Positions 15,243 through 24,938 of a DNA stretch of 64,000 bases are shown here, piece by piece. The notes below the pieces were generated by a model. That model saw nothing but the letters and a program-made list of their open reading frames with translations. It was not told where the DNA came from and made no database searches. Position 1 is the stretch's first letter. Each line of letters opens with the position of its first letter. The DNA lies in the NCBI GenBank assembly GCA_934435195.1, contig CAKSAJ010000004.1:62001-126000 (forward strand). Direction: 5' to 3'. The DNA comes from an uncultured Schaedlerella sp. GTDB taxonomy: Bacteria; Bacillota; Clostridia; Lachnospirales; Lachnospiraceae. The position numbers and the translations under genes are program-made.

Positions 15243-17669
15243 TTATTCTCTTGTCTCTTTCCATTTCTTCCACAAAATGAATCCAACTCCTCCAATCGCC
15301 AGAATCACAAGCACGAATGGAATCTTCGTGTTCATGTCTGCAAGTGTCGGTACTGATCCGTTCTTTGTGTTTACAAATGAAACGGTTGTATCGGCTTTTA
15401 TTGTTCCTGTATCATTCGTCGGAGTTACTGTATACCCGTTTGATTCACCGTCTACCTCGGTAACTGTGTAAGTACTTTGGGAAGGAATACCTTTGATGAC
15501 TATAGTCTCCTCATGTGCCAATGTGAATTCGTACACATCATTCTTAAGCTGCATCGTTTTAGTCTCGTCACCTTTTGTATACTCCAGTTCTGCCGGCAAG
15601 ACTTGTCCTGCCGGAGTTGTCAGCTTAAGTTGGAACTGGAATTGTTTTGTCTTACTTCCCATGCTCCCTTCTACTGTCTTCTTGACTGTCAACTGACGTT
15701 TTTCTTCATAGGTATTCTTCACTTTGACTTCTGACGGTGTATCTTTCTGGATCGATCCGTCCCAGGTAGTGTTATTTAACAAAGAAGGTGTCCAGTCTAC
15801 ATATGCAGTTTCTTTCACATTATATATAGTTCCCTCCGGCAGTCCGGTGATATAAGCAGATTCGCCATCCTTTAAGGAAATGGTTCCTTTTCCGTTTTCA
15901 TCAAAATAAATGGTTCCTGTCTTTGTTCCCTTGCCTTCTCCACTATCTAATGGAAAGCTTCCCTGAAGTGCCTTTCCATCGTTCGTCTTCATGGTAAGTT
16001 CAAAACGGAATTCTTTCTCTTTATCTGCCCCTGTTCCTTCGACTGTCTTGGATAACAGTAAGTCTCCGGTTGCTACTGTAGATAACGTATTGGTGATTGT
16101 ATACTTACCTGTTGTTTCATCCTTTGTAACTACAGATTCATATCCAGCCACCGGATCTTCTTTGACTGTATAAATATATGAAGTTGTACTGTTTGTCGGA
16201 CATTCGTCCATGTCTTTGAAAATAGTCTTCCATTCACCAGACTCGTCTAGTTTTGCGGTGGCGATCATATCACCATCTTCTTGGTCTGATGTACTCTGAT
16301 ACAGACGGACTGTAATTTCAGACGGACGCTTTGCAATATTCTCTCCATCATTCCAGCTTTTTTCCACTTCAATATCTACCGTATCCGCTTTCGGTGCCGG
16401 TTTGCTGTTGGTAAATGTAATCAGCGCTTTTTCCTCTGCATCCAAAGTCTCTTTCTGTGTGGACAGCTCCTTCTTTGGCTCATAATTTCCATTCTGGCTC
16501 ATGACTGCTTTGAGATTCTCTGGATTTGCTTCAGCTGTAATCTCGTAGGATGCTGTATAATCATTCGCCTCTTCCTTGATCTGATAGTTACTTTCGACTG
16601 GAAGATTGACAAATTCAGCGGTTTCTCCATTCTTTAACTGGAATTCTACATAAGCTGTTCCGGCAGCATTTGAAGTTATTGATAAACTTCTTTTAGAATT
16701 ATCAACACTTGTAATATTTACTGTATAACTCTTCTGTGCTTTCAGTCCAGTGAGTGCAGCTGAAAAACAGAATTCATTCGTATCACTTCCATTTTCAACC
16801 ACTTTATTTACCTTGAAAGAACCTGTCGGGTCTTCCGGTGTCTCTCCTCCACCCGGATTGGAACTAATCTTTGTATTCGTATATTTCACTTCTGTTGTTA
16901 CATCTTTTTGAATCACTCCTGTTAAAGTGTCGGTCTCTGTCACAGAACCATTTCCTACAACCACTTCTGTCTTATATCCCTCTGTTGCTTTTTCTTTAAC
17001 TTTCCATGTAACACCAGCCGGAATATTCTTTAGTTCAACAACATCATTATGCTTCAAGTAAACGGTTGCCTTTCCATCTTTGAAATTCACATCACCAAAT
17101 GTAGTACTTGCTTTTAACTTTTCGCTAAGCGTAACATCCGTAGATGTCAGATTAATCTCAAAGAGGAAATTTTGTGAAAAATCAGCGCCCTCACCGGCAA
17201 CGACTTTCGAAAGCTTTAGGGAACCATATTTTGGCTCTGTAACGGTTTCCTCTTCGTTGGTGATGGAGAAATCTGACTGATTACTTATAGCTGGATCCTT
17301 TCGTTCGCCCTTTCCAACCACCTTATATCCATCCGGAACTTTCTCTTCCCATCCATAATACACTGCATTCGGATCTTTTGTCTGGAACAGATATTCCCAC
17401 TGATCTCCCTTTTTCACCAGAGTGACATCTACTTGCCCATCGTTATTCGTATCCATCGTCCAGGTATTTTCATCTACTTTATCCCATGTGCCTCCTTTTG
17501 TGCTATACGTCGCATCCTTTGCCGAAGTGCTCCCTTCTGTTGAATACGTCGTCGTAGTACCGGGTACACCACCGGATGCTGCGAATGTGGTCATCCCAAA
17601 AAGCAGGATCACTGCGAGACATTCCAGTATCTTTTTGGATAATCGGAATGGTTTGTCTCTTTTTTTCAA
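15243..17669 (-). CDS. CnaB/DUF7601-type pilin with C-terminal membrane anchor
   Basis: An 808-residue secreted surface protein, last gene of the pilus operon. A signal peptide (MKKRDKPFRLSKKILECLAV to FAASG) is followed by four related Ig-like isopeptide domains starting near residues 152 (GSLKLSKVV), 285 (GSFKVNKVV), 545 (GDLLLSKTVEG) and 662 (RQLTVKKTVEG). A CnaB domain lies near 440 (VDIEVEKSWNDG). The end has NTKNGSVPTLADMN, a hydrophobic helix and KKWKETRE, a sorting-signal architecture with SVPTL in place of LPXTG. The start is TTG 17669 with stops just upstream in frame and only a weak ribosome binding site. It is probably a backbone, base or ancillary pilin. Confidence 0.82.
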   Translation of the reverse strand: MKKRDKPFRLSKKILECLAVILLFGMTTFAASGGVPGTTTTYSTEGSTSAKDATYSTKGGTWDKVDENTWTMDTNNDGQVDVTLVKKGDQWEYLFQTKDPNAVYYGWEEKVPDGYKVVGKGERKDPAISNQSDFSITNEEETVTEPKYGSLKLSKVVAGEGADFSQNFLFEINLTSTDVTLSEKLKASTTFGDVNFKDGKATVYLKHNDVVELKNIPAGVTWKVKEKATEGYKTEVVVGNGSVTETDTLTGVIQKDVTTEVKYTNTKISSNPGGGETPEDPTGSFKVNKVVENGSDTNEFCFSAALTGLKAQKSYTVNITSVDNSKRSLSITSNAAGTAYVEFQLKNGETAEFVNLPVESNYQIKEEANDYTASYEITAEANPENLKAVMSQNGNYEPKKELSTQKETLDAEEKALITFTNSKPAPKADTVDIEVEKSWNDGENIAKRPSEITVRLYQSTSDQEDGDMIATAKLDESGEWKTIFKDMDECPTNSTTSYIYTVKEDPVAGYESVVTKDETTGKYTITNTLSTVATGDLLLSKTVEGTGADKEKEFRFELTMKTNDGKALQGSFPLDSGEGKGTKTGTIYFDENGKGTISLKDGESAYITGLPEGTIYNVKETAYVDWTPSLLNNTTWDGSIQKDTPSEVKVKNTYEEKRQLTVKKTVEGSMGSKTKQFQFQLKLTTPAGQVLPAELEYTKGDETKTMQLKNDVYEFTLAHEETIVIKGIPSQSTYTVTEVDGESNGYTVTPTNDTGTIKADTTVSFVNTKNGSVPTLADMNTKIPFVLVILAIGGVGFILWKKWKETRE

Positions 17670-17755
17670 TTTCTATCAACTTCTTTCCCTTGCCGCATCC
17701 ACATATTCCCTTCCTGTTGATGCCGGTTTTTGATATTTTTTCGCCATATTTTTCG

Positions 17756-17823
17756 CCGCCCTTACGGGCGGGCCCCTCTTTTCTTCCTTCTCGTCGGGAT
17801 ACGGGGACTATACCCCGAATCCC
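17756..17823 (-). other. Two GC-rich hairpins between adhesin and last pilin
   Basis: 17796-17823 has GGGAT.CGGGG paired to CCCCG.ATCCC (11 positions, one mismatch). 17756-17771 has CCGCCC/GGGCGG closed, on the minus strand, by a GTAA (GNRA-type) tetraloop. No U run follows either stem. They may set the 3' end or stability of the long upstream message and lower expression of the last gene. A 23-codon frame (17676-17747) overlaps this 200-bp gap but I cannot support it as a gene. Confidence 0.7.
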
Positions 17824-17872
17824 TGATAAATTGCTTCTCCCTATATTGCACCACACTTTTTAATGACTTATA

Positions 17873-20800
17873 TCATCTCTTAAGCGTGAAGCCGACTGAA
17901 ACACCACAGGGAGCATATACACCGTTGCCCACGAAAGTACCTGTATTATTTATCACCATTGCATATTCAGAACCATACGACGTACGCAACCACACCTCAT
18001 AATTCTCTTCTGTAATATTTCCATCAGCATTTTTTACCCCAAATGCTATTCTAACAGTAGCATCACTATATACCTCTGTACCTTTAAACTTCTCATATAC
18101 ACGTCCTTCCAACGGATGACTAGTATAGCTATTATCTATCCTATCCGCTAATTCATTTGGATTAAATAACCACAACTTATCATTTCTTATTTTTAGATTT
18201 GCTTCAGTCCTATTATCACTGTCAGAATCATACTTCACCTGACGCGCCCCAATTGCATCCTGCAATTCTTGTGGAAAGGTTGCAAACAGACAGTTGCCTG
18301 TTGTATAAATGCTTGCAGATTTGTGCACATCAATTGATGTGATATAAATACAGTAGTTGTCCTCTCCCTTATCAGTTAACTCGTCCGCGCCATTTAACAT
18401 TGCACGAATCCTGGTTGCTCCCCAGCCTCCGGCAGTGGTTCCATATTTTCCACCATTCGGATTCCATCTCAGGTTTTCAAAACAGTTGCTATCTCCATTA
18501 TTTGTTACAAGTTCATATTTCAAAGTACTTGGACCATCTCCGGTTTCCTTAATAGTATCAAATTGTTCACTCAGGATCGTCGTTGTTGTATTTTTACTAA
18601 GTGCTACACTATGAGTACAACCTTCTTTAATACACTGTTCATATACATATGGATCTGTCTTATTCCATTTGATAATCGTATTCCAATCATCATCATGTAC
18701 ACAACGATGTTCATGTCCTGCCTCTGTTGTTTCACTTGGATTATGGTTCTTAAAGCTCTGTACATAATTTTCTCCCAGTGCCGGGCCAAAGGTTAATCCT
18801 CCTTTTGAGATATTACCAGTTGCTTCATCATATACATCATCCACACAGATTCCGTAGATTGCTACTGCATATTTCATCGGTGGCTTATAGTGAGCATAGA
18901 CGGTGATATCCTCTGTTAAGTTTGTAACAGGTTTTCCTGACGCATCCACCTTATATTCTGTTCCGTCTTTCTCTTTCGTATACCATCCTATGAAACTGCC
19001 ATCTTCTTTTATCGGCTTGTAATATGTTCCACTCACTAAACTTCCTTCTTTTGAGTATACCATCTCATTTGTAGTCGCACCACCTGCAAAGGTTCCTCCA
19101 TTTGCATCAAAGGTAATCGTATATCCTCTGAGATTTTTCGACGGTTTCTTCGTGGAAATTGTCATATTCGGAATCTCTCGTTGAGCATTTGTCTTACTGT
19201 CTTTCCAGATTTTTGTAAGCTTTACCACTCCTCCTGTCGGAATATTTTTGAAATCATAGATCTTTGCTGAACTTATTGTTATCTTTTGAAGTCCATCGAT
19301 TGTAAAGTCACCGTCACTCTTTAGAACAACAGTATAAATCGTTGTATTTAATTCATAATTCTTTGGTGCCTTTGTCTCTTTCAGCTGATAAGTGCCCGGC
19401 TCCAGCCCATCAATCGTTACGATTCCATCGCTGCCAGATACTCCTGTTTTGTCTGTATTCGTTCCGTAATCGGAGATTCCGGTCAAGGAGAATTCTGCAC
19501 CTTCCAGATAATTATTTGTTCCATAAGTACTGGTCTTTATAAACCGGATACTGTGCAATGGTTCATTTGTGATCGTGTAAGTACTGTCTGTATCTCTCTT
19601 CACTTCGCTTCCATCCGGATTACGAAGGATTACCATACCACTTTCATTCACCTGTACGGTCCATTCTGTCCGGCTTAAGATATAGCCGTCTTTCGCCTTT
19701 GTCTCAGAAAGCTTGTATGTTCCCAATTCCAGGTTATTGAATGTCACCTCCCCGGCATCATAATTTCCTGCATCTTTTCCTTCGGATGCCGCCTGCTGGA
19801 ATACATCGTTTCCATAATCAGACGTTCCCGTCAGAAGGAATTCCACACCATTGATCGGATTTTCTGTAATGCTGTTTATTTTCTTAAAATGTAAGTCACC
19901 GTGAATACGAGGTGCATCTTTTACAAGGAACTGTCCGTTTGCATCCCGACTCTGTCCTGGCATTGTTACGGTTCCTTTTCCGTCAATCTTCACAGTGTAG
20001 ACGGTTGTATTTAATAACCAGTCATTCGTACAGGCTGTTTCTAAGAGTTCGTAGGTTCCTTTCTCAATCTCTGTAAAGCTGAATTCTCCATTTCTGTCGG
20101 ATACCTTCGTAGTCTCGTAGGTTGTTCCGTAATCAGAAGTTCCGCGAAGCAGATAGGTCGCTCCGGATGCAGGAATTGTATCATCTGTCTCATCCACCTT
20201 TTTCAGTCTAATATCTCCGGTCACACGGTAATGCAATGATGTATAATCCTGATGTAAGAACTGCGGTGTTCCTGCTGAAGTTGCGTCTTCTCCGTGGAGA
20301 AAGTCCTGCTGCATATAGATATTATTGTAAGCCATCGGATCTGTTTTTTCCGTGCTGTCTGCCTCCGGTGCTTTCATATAAAGGGTAAAGGAAAGGGACT
20401 TCTGTCCTTCCAGAATGAATTCCGATCCGTCTGTCTTCTTACTTGCATCAACTGCGACAGCATGTGCATCCTCAAGCTTATACGTCTTTAAGAATTCATT
20501 ATATTCAATCCATACCGGTGTTCCATCTACCTGTTTTTCTGTCAGATCATGATGCTGATTGAGATTCATCCGATCCACGGTTGACAGGTATACAACCGGC
20601 TGGATTCCATTCTCTCTTAATGTAGAGACATCGATTCCTGTAAGTGTTCCTTTCCAGTCGGATACTTTTACTTCTGTAGCCTGTTCCGATGAATTATAAT
20701 AACTTTCCAGTGAATCATAGAAGATCAGATTTTTACAGCGGGTCACTTTATTGTTCGCCACACGGATCCTGTAGGAATAGTTTCCACCCTGGTTCACATA

Positions 20801-23800
20801 AGATTCGTTCCGATACTCGTCTTCTTTTTCATTCTTGACTTGTTTTTTCAGGCCATTGTTTCCTGCCATCAGAACATCCATATAATGTCTGGCTTCTGCG
20901 TAGAGGAATTTATTTCCACTTGAAGCTGCATCCAGTCCTGCCATCAGATTCTTTTCTGTGATCGAACCACCATCATCCGACGATCCACTCGCGATTTTCG
21001 CATTTCCGGTCTCATACGCTGCTGAATTCAACAGATTTTTGCCGTGATCCTGGATCGCATCATAATCATGTGAGGTCTGATAAGAAACCTGATACCCTGT
21101 TGTAGTTGGCTCTTTGATCTGTATCGTCACCAACGTGCGTCCTGTATCCTTATAATTTTCTTTTAATGTAATGTTATAATTTCCGTCATTTAATTTTGAC
21201 CCGGAAGCCTGCACTTCAACAGAACTTCTTGTCAGTGCTGCCCCTGCCGGAAGCAGATCATAAAAGGTACCGGCATCCTGACGTAAATAATGTCCTCCGT
21301 CATTATCTGTATAACGCTCCTGCACCTGCACACGCCAGTTTACAAGATATCGTTTCTTGCGTTTATCATTTTTTGTCTGTGTGATATCTTTTCGTATATC
21401 GGAGGTCGGTATCACCTTCTGAATATAGTCTGATCCGCTCCGCGTTCTCTGAAAGATGATTCTCTCTTCCTGCTGCATCGTGCTTTCTGCCTGATTGTTC
21501 AGCTCGACCTTCGTCTTGTCGTCAATGATTCCAAGGACATTCTCTGTTCCTTTCAAGGAGACAGACAGATCCATATTCAGAGTGGTATAGTAGTAAGCAT
21601 TCGCACAAGATAACCGTACTCCTTTGACTCCGGCTGCGAATGTCAGATTTCCGCCGGAACTATCCGTTACCCATTTAGTATCTGTAGATTCATAACCGCC
21701 TGTCTTCATACTGTAGACCGCTGCTTTTTTCCATGCATCAGCCCCATCCTTTGCGCCGGTACGAACTTCAATCGTTATTTTGTCTTCGTCTTTGTAGTTT
21801 TGAATCGCTGTTTCTGCAAAACTTTTCTTATCTTTGTTATAAGTAGCAGTGCGCATCTTTGCGCTCCACTGGATTCCTCGGATATCATAGTCCTCATCCT
21901 TAAGTGGTGTTCCTTCCAAAGATAATGTATCGTCACTAAGTTTATAAGATACGTTCTTCTTACCATAGCGATCTGCCAGTGCATCTGCTTCCGTTCCTGG
22001 TTCTGTACCTTGACTTAATGTATATGGATACGGATATCCTGTTAGGTATGTACTGAATTTTAATGGTTCTATAGAATCTTTTGTTTTTCTGACAAACTCT
22101 TCCAGTGTATAATCTGAGATATCCTGCGAAGAATCTACTCTTGAGTCCTGACCATAGATACCATATTTCTCTGAGTACAGTGCCCCAATTGGAATCTGGT
22201 AGACCGGATCCTTCTCTTCTGGCTTCTCCTGGATCTTATAGGTCCATGTCTGAGAGGCATCCGCTGTGGTTGAAGAATCCTTTCCGTCTGTTGCTGTCAC
22301 GGTTGCCTTAATCTTATTGGAAAGCGTATAACTTTTATCCGCTTCACACTTTGTATCTGCTTCTGTTTTACTGTAACGGGTCAGCACGTAGTCATAACGG
22401 ATTCCGTCCCAGCGGTTATTTTCTGCTGTATTCGTCTTTGTAAATGTACTCTGTCCTGAAAATTTGTATCCCACCACGTCTCCTGACAGATCCGTGAATG
22501 TATCATCCAACTGAAATGTATAAGGGGACGTAATCTTGTTGACAGAACTTCGAATTTCCCACACCAGATAATAATATTGTTCCGCACCTGCCAGCTTGTC
22601 TCCCCATCCGCTTTGCCATTCCTGATAATAAGAAGGATTTGGCATTTTCTGTGTCCATGCAATGGTAGCATGGGTATCTATATATATCGGATCACCTGTC
22701 GCTGATTTCTCAGCAGTGGTGCCATTTGTTCCCTTTACCTGAATCGAAGCGGTCATGTTATCAGATGAATCCATATCTTTATAATCCAATGTCGATTTCG
22801 CTGTACTGTATCCGACTTCGATATACCCTGCATGTGTAATGATTTTTTTATAATTAGAAATGATTATTTTATTATTCGCTTCATCAATCTCATAGACAAA
22901 GTCTATGTCATCCCCTTCCTGCACTTCTGACTTTAAGATATACGGACATTCAAATGTATCTGCCCCGTTTCCATCTCGGTCTTTTAAGATGTGCAGCGGA
23001 AGTTCGAATCTCAATGCTCCCGGCTCGTCCGAAACAGTTCCTGAGACAGAATAGGACAGATTATAGACAAACAGATGTCCTAATGCAGATTCTGTCGGAT
23101 TCCATACCCATTGACCAACTGAATTCTTCGTAGCTCCATCTGAAAAAATGATGTTAAGCTGCTCCACATTTACCCTATCTTCCGAAGCCACGGTAGCTGT
23201 TTCTCCTGCTACTGTACTGGAAGGACTTTTCTGAAGTTTTGGTACCTCTATTCTCTCCTCTTTTTTCTCCTCTTCCTGTTTCTCTGTTGTCTGCACAAAC
23301 AGGAATGGACTCATGCTCTCTGTTTTAAATTCGATATATGCAGGAGCATCCTCTGTCTTATCATATAACTGGTAGTTTAGTTTCTCCCACTCATTTCCTT
23401 CTTCTGTTTTTTTCTGATGATAAAGAAGTAACTTTTCCTCCTGATCCAGTGCTTTCAACTGCTGATAAAGTTCTTCCTCACCTGTTGTTACGGTTACTGT
23501 TACTTGTTCTTTCTTTTCCTGTTCTTCTCCGGCTTCATTTACAAAGCCGATCTCCATTGGAAGGTTCACTTCCAAAAGTTCTTGTTTGTCTTTCTCAAGA
23601 TAGAGGTTTAAGGACTTCTTTAGATTGTCAAGACCTTCTCCCTCTAAGACATTGATTTTTCCAACAGCATTTTCCGAAAAATCTGTCTGCGCTGTCAGTG
23701 TTACAGACAGATTTGGACTGATTTTTTGCTGTGCATCTAGCTTTTGTTTCTCTTCTTGTTCTTTTCGCTGTTCTGTATTGTCTGCCTTAAGAACATTGGC

Positions 23801-24226
23801 CGGCTGTACCTGTTCCTGTATTTGCTGGTCAATCGGATTTTCCTGCGAGTTTTGTGTTACAGGATCTTGGATGGTTGAAGGCTCTTGAACTGTTGAAGGC
23901 TCTTGAACCTTTGAAGGCTCTTGAACTGTTGAAGGCTCTTGGACTGTTGAAGGCTCTTGGACTGTTGAAGGCTCTTGTGAATCTTGTTCTGTTTGAGCTT
24001 CTTGTACGATGTTAGCCTCTGGGTCTTCCTGCAAATTATCACTTTCAACCGCTTCTTCCTCTACTACTGCATTGGACTCTGCAGAATCATTTTCTTCAGC
24101 CTGAACTTGATAGATATAATCAAACTGAGGAAGGATAGAGCTGTTCATTAGAGCTATAATTAGACCAATACTTAATATTCTTCGAAACCATTTTTTCTTA
24201 TCTGACAGATTCTGATTGTTATTCAT
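17873..24226 (-). CDS. Giant pilus-associated adhesin (SpaA/CnaB repeats, InlB-type repeat)
   Basis: A 2117-residue secreted protein. After the signal peptide (to about residue 43) comes an acidic, repeat-rich region with six QEPS(T/K)(V/I) units near 84-120, then about 1200 residues resembling large Cpa/collagen-binding-type adhesins. Three SpaA-type prealbumin domains follow near residues 1335 (GDIRLKKVDE), 1444 (GDLHFKKIN) and 1560 (HSIRFIKTS), each with LxGxSDYG and GTYxLxET motifs. An InlB B-repeat-like unit lies near 1700 (FDANGGTFAGG). The last 300 residues resemble DUF6273 (GGWGATRIRAMLNG, WLRTSYG). There is no visible LPXTG-like signal or C-terminal membrane helix. Its ATG overlaps the preceding pilin gene by 8 bp. 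Confidence 0.85.
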   Translation of the reverse strand: MNNNQNLSDKKKWFRRILSIGLIIALMNSSILPQFDYIYQVQAEENDSAESNAVVEEEAVESDNLQEDPEANIVQEAQTEQDSQEPSTVQEPSTVQEPSTVQEPSKVQEPSTVQEPSTIQDPVTQNSQENPIDQQIQEQVQPANVLKADNTEQRKEQEEKQKLDAQQKISPNLSVTLTAQTDFSENAVGKINVLEGEGLDNLKKSLNLYLEKDKQELLEVNLPMEIGFVNEAGEEQEKKEQVTVTVTTGEEELYQQLKALDQEEKLLLYHQKKTEEGNEWEKLNYQLYDKTEDAPAYIEFKTESMSPFLFVQTTEKQEEEKKEERIEVPKLQKSPSSTVAGETATVASEDRVNVEQLNIIFSDGATKNSVGQWVWNPTESALGHLFVYNLSYSVSGTVSDEPGALRFELPLHILKDRDGNGADTFECPYILKSEVQEGDDIDFVYEIDEANNKIIISNYKKIITHAGYIEVGYSTAKSTLDYKDMDSSDNMTASIQVKGTNGTTAEKSATGDPIYIDTHATIAWTQKMPNPSYYQEWQSGWGDKLAGAEQYYYLVWEIRSSVNKITSPYTFQLDDTFTDLSGDVVGYKFSGQSTFTKTNTAENNRWDGIRYDYVLTRYSKTEADTKCEADKSYTLSNKIKATVTATDGKDSSTTADASQTWTYKIQEKPEEKDPVYQIPIGALYSEKYGIYGQDSRVDSSQDISDYTLEEFVRKTKDSIEPLKFSTYLTGYPYPYTLSQGTEPGTEADALADRYGKKNVSYKLSDDTLSLEGTPLKDEDYDIRGIQWSAKMRTATYNKDKKSFAETAIQNYKDEDKITIEVRTGAKDGADAWKKAAVYSMKTGGYESTDTKWVTDSSGGNLTFAAGVKGVRLSCANAYYYTTLNMDLSVSLKGTENVLGIIDDKTKVELNNQAESTMQQEERIIFQRTRSGSDYIQKVIPTSDIRKDITQTKNDKRKKRYLVNWRVQVQERYTDNDGGHYLRQDAGTFYDLLPAGAALTRSSVEVQASGSKLNDGNYNITLKENYKDTGRTLVTIQIKEPTTTGYQVSYQTSHDYDAIQDHGKNLLNSAAYETGNAKIASGSSDDGGSITEKNLMAGLDAASSGNKFLYAEARHYMDVLMAGNNGLKKQVKNEKEDEYRNESYVNQGGNYSYRIRVANNKVTRCKNLIFYDSLESYYNSSEQATEVKVSDWKGTLTGIDVSTLRENGIQPVVYLSTVDRMNLNQHHDLTEKQVDGTPVWIEYNEFLKTYKLEDAHAVAVDASKKTDGSEFILEGQKSLSFTLYMKAPEADSTEKTDPMAYNNIYMQQDFLHGEDATSAGTPQFLHQDYTSLHYRVTGDIRLKKVDETDDTIPASGATYLLRGTSDYGTTYETTKVSDRNGEFSFTEIEKGTYELLETACTNDWLLNTTVYTVKIDGKGTVTMPGQSRDANGQFLVKDAPRIHGDLHFKKINSITENPINGVEFLLTGTSDYGNDVFQQAASEGKDAGNYDAGEVTFNNLELGTYKLSETKAKDGYILSRTEWTVQVNESGMVILRNPDGSEVKRDTDSTYTITNEPLHSIRFIKTSTYGTNNYLEGAEFSLTGISDYGTNTDKTGVSGSDGIVTIDGLEPGTYQLKETKAPKNYELNTTIYTVVLKSDGDFTIDGLQKITISSAKIYDFKNIPTGGVVKLTKIWKDSKTNAQREIPNMTISTKKPSKNLRGYTITFDANGGTFAGGATTNEMVYSKEGSLVSGTYYKPIKEDGSFIGWYTKEKDGTEYKVDASGKPVTNLTEDITVYAHYKPPMKYAVAIYGICVDDVYDEATGNISKGGLTFGPALGENYVQSFKNHNPSETTEAGHEHRCVHDDDWNTIIKWNKTDPYVYEQCIKEGCTHSVALSKNTTTTILSEQFDTIKETGDGPSTLKYELVTNNGDSNCFENLRWNPNGGKYGTTAGGWGATRIRAMLNGADELTDKGEDNYCIYITSIDVHKSASIYTTGNCLFATFPQELQDAIGARQVKYDSDSDNRTEANLKIRNDKLWLFNPNELADRIDNSYTSHPLEGRVYEKFKGTEVYSDATVRIAFGVKNADGNITEENYEVWLRTSYGSEYAMVINNTGTFVGNGVYAPCGVSVGFTLKR
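23862..23976. repeat. 18-bp tandem repeats inside the adhesin gene
   Basis: About six copies of an 18-bp unit (plus-strand core GGCTCTTGAACTGTTGAA, with minor variants) encode QEPSTV hexapeptides. The unit is a multiple of three, so slippage would change length without breaking the frame. Confidence 0.9.
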
Positions 24227-24872
24227 GCTCTTTTTCCTCCCTTCTCATTCTATGTTTCTGCAAAATTGCAGTGATTAAAATCATACCTGAAATTACCAGA
24301 AAGACACTCCATAATAGCAGATTTATCATATCTCCTGTTTTTACTTTGTGTTTGGCATCGGATTTTTCTTCCGGTGTATTTGGATTACCAAGAGATGCTT
24401 TTTCTATTTCCCTTGTATTTTTAAATGCAAGTTCCTCTTTCTTCACATCCTCACCCTTCAGATAAAGGATTGGCTGGGCAAATAATTTGCCCTCCTCATT
24501 TTCTGTTACACAGACATCCACTTGATATTCTGTGGCATCATAAGTCGTCTTTTTATCTGCCCCAGCCATCTGTCGAACCGTGTAGTAATAATTTCCAGGA
24601 TAATTATAACTAATCTGGAAATAACCTTTTTCTCCACTTTTTAGTTTCAGCTCCGCCGTCGTAATCGTTTCATACTCGGACGGAGCACCTTTTATCTGAT
24701 ATTGGAACGTTTCTTCCGAATCAACTTTTTCACAGGAAACCGGAATGCTGACTGTTACTGACTTTTCAGCAGTTTCAGCCGCCTCCACACTTAAGGAATT
24801 ACATACCGCAGCACTTAGTAGTGTCATGACCAGTATTGTAATCGCTATGACATTCTTTTTCTTATCATGCAT
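24219..24872 (-). CDS. Spy0128-type minor pilin
   Basis: A 217-residue secreted pilin. The signal peptide (to about VEAAE) is followed by one Spy0128/pilin-isopeptide domain: VTVSIPVSCEKV, FQYQIKG, GYFQISYNYPGNYYYTVRQ and ending LAFKNTRE. The Lys and Asn needed for an intramolecular isopeptide bond are in the expected first and last strands, but the bond itself is inferred. The end KVKTGDMINLLLW, a membrane helix and RMRREEKE form a sorting signal of the x-K-T-G-D type. ATG 24872 is preferred over upstream ATG 24914 because AAAGGAG lies 10 nt before it. The C-terminus overlaps the adhesin start. Confidence 0.85.
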   Translation of the reverse strand: MHDKKKNVIAITILVMTLLSAAVCNSLSVEAAETAEKSVTVSIPVSCEKVDSEETFQYQIKGAPSEYETITTAELKLKSGEKGYFQISYNYPGNYYYTVRQMAGADKKTTYDATEYQVDVCVTENEEGKLFAQPILYLKGEDVKKEELAFKNTREIEKASLGNPNTPEEKSDAKHKVKTGDMINLLLWSVFLVISGMILITAILQKHRMRREEKEHE

Positions 24873-24938
24873 TCGTACATAACTCCTTTCTCGTATAGGA
24901 TTTCTTTTTTGCATCCCATTCGTCCCTTCTTTATTAGA

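Noticed and set aside
17676..17747. A 23-codon frame before the last pilin gene
   Set aside because: No clear ribosome binding site and no recognisable sequence; it overlaps the structured gap.
23862..23976. CRISPR-like array
   Set aside because: The 18-bp repeats are contiguous without spacers and lie in frame inside the adhesin gene; no cas genes are present.
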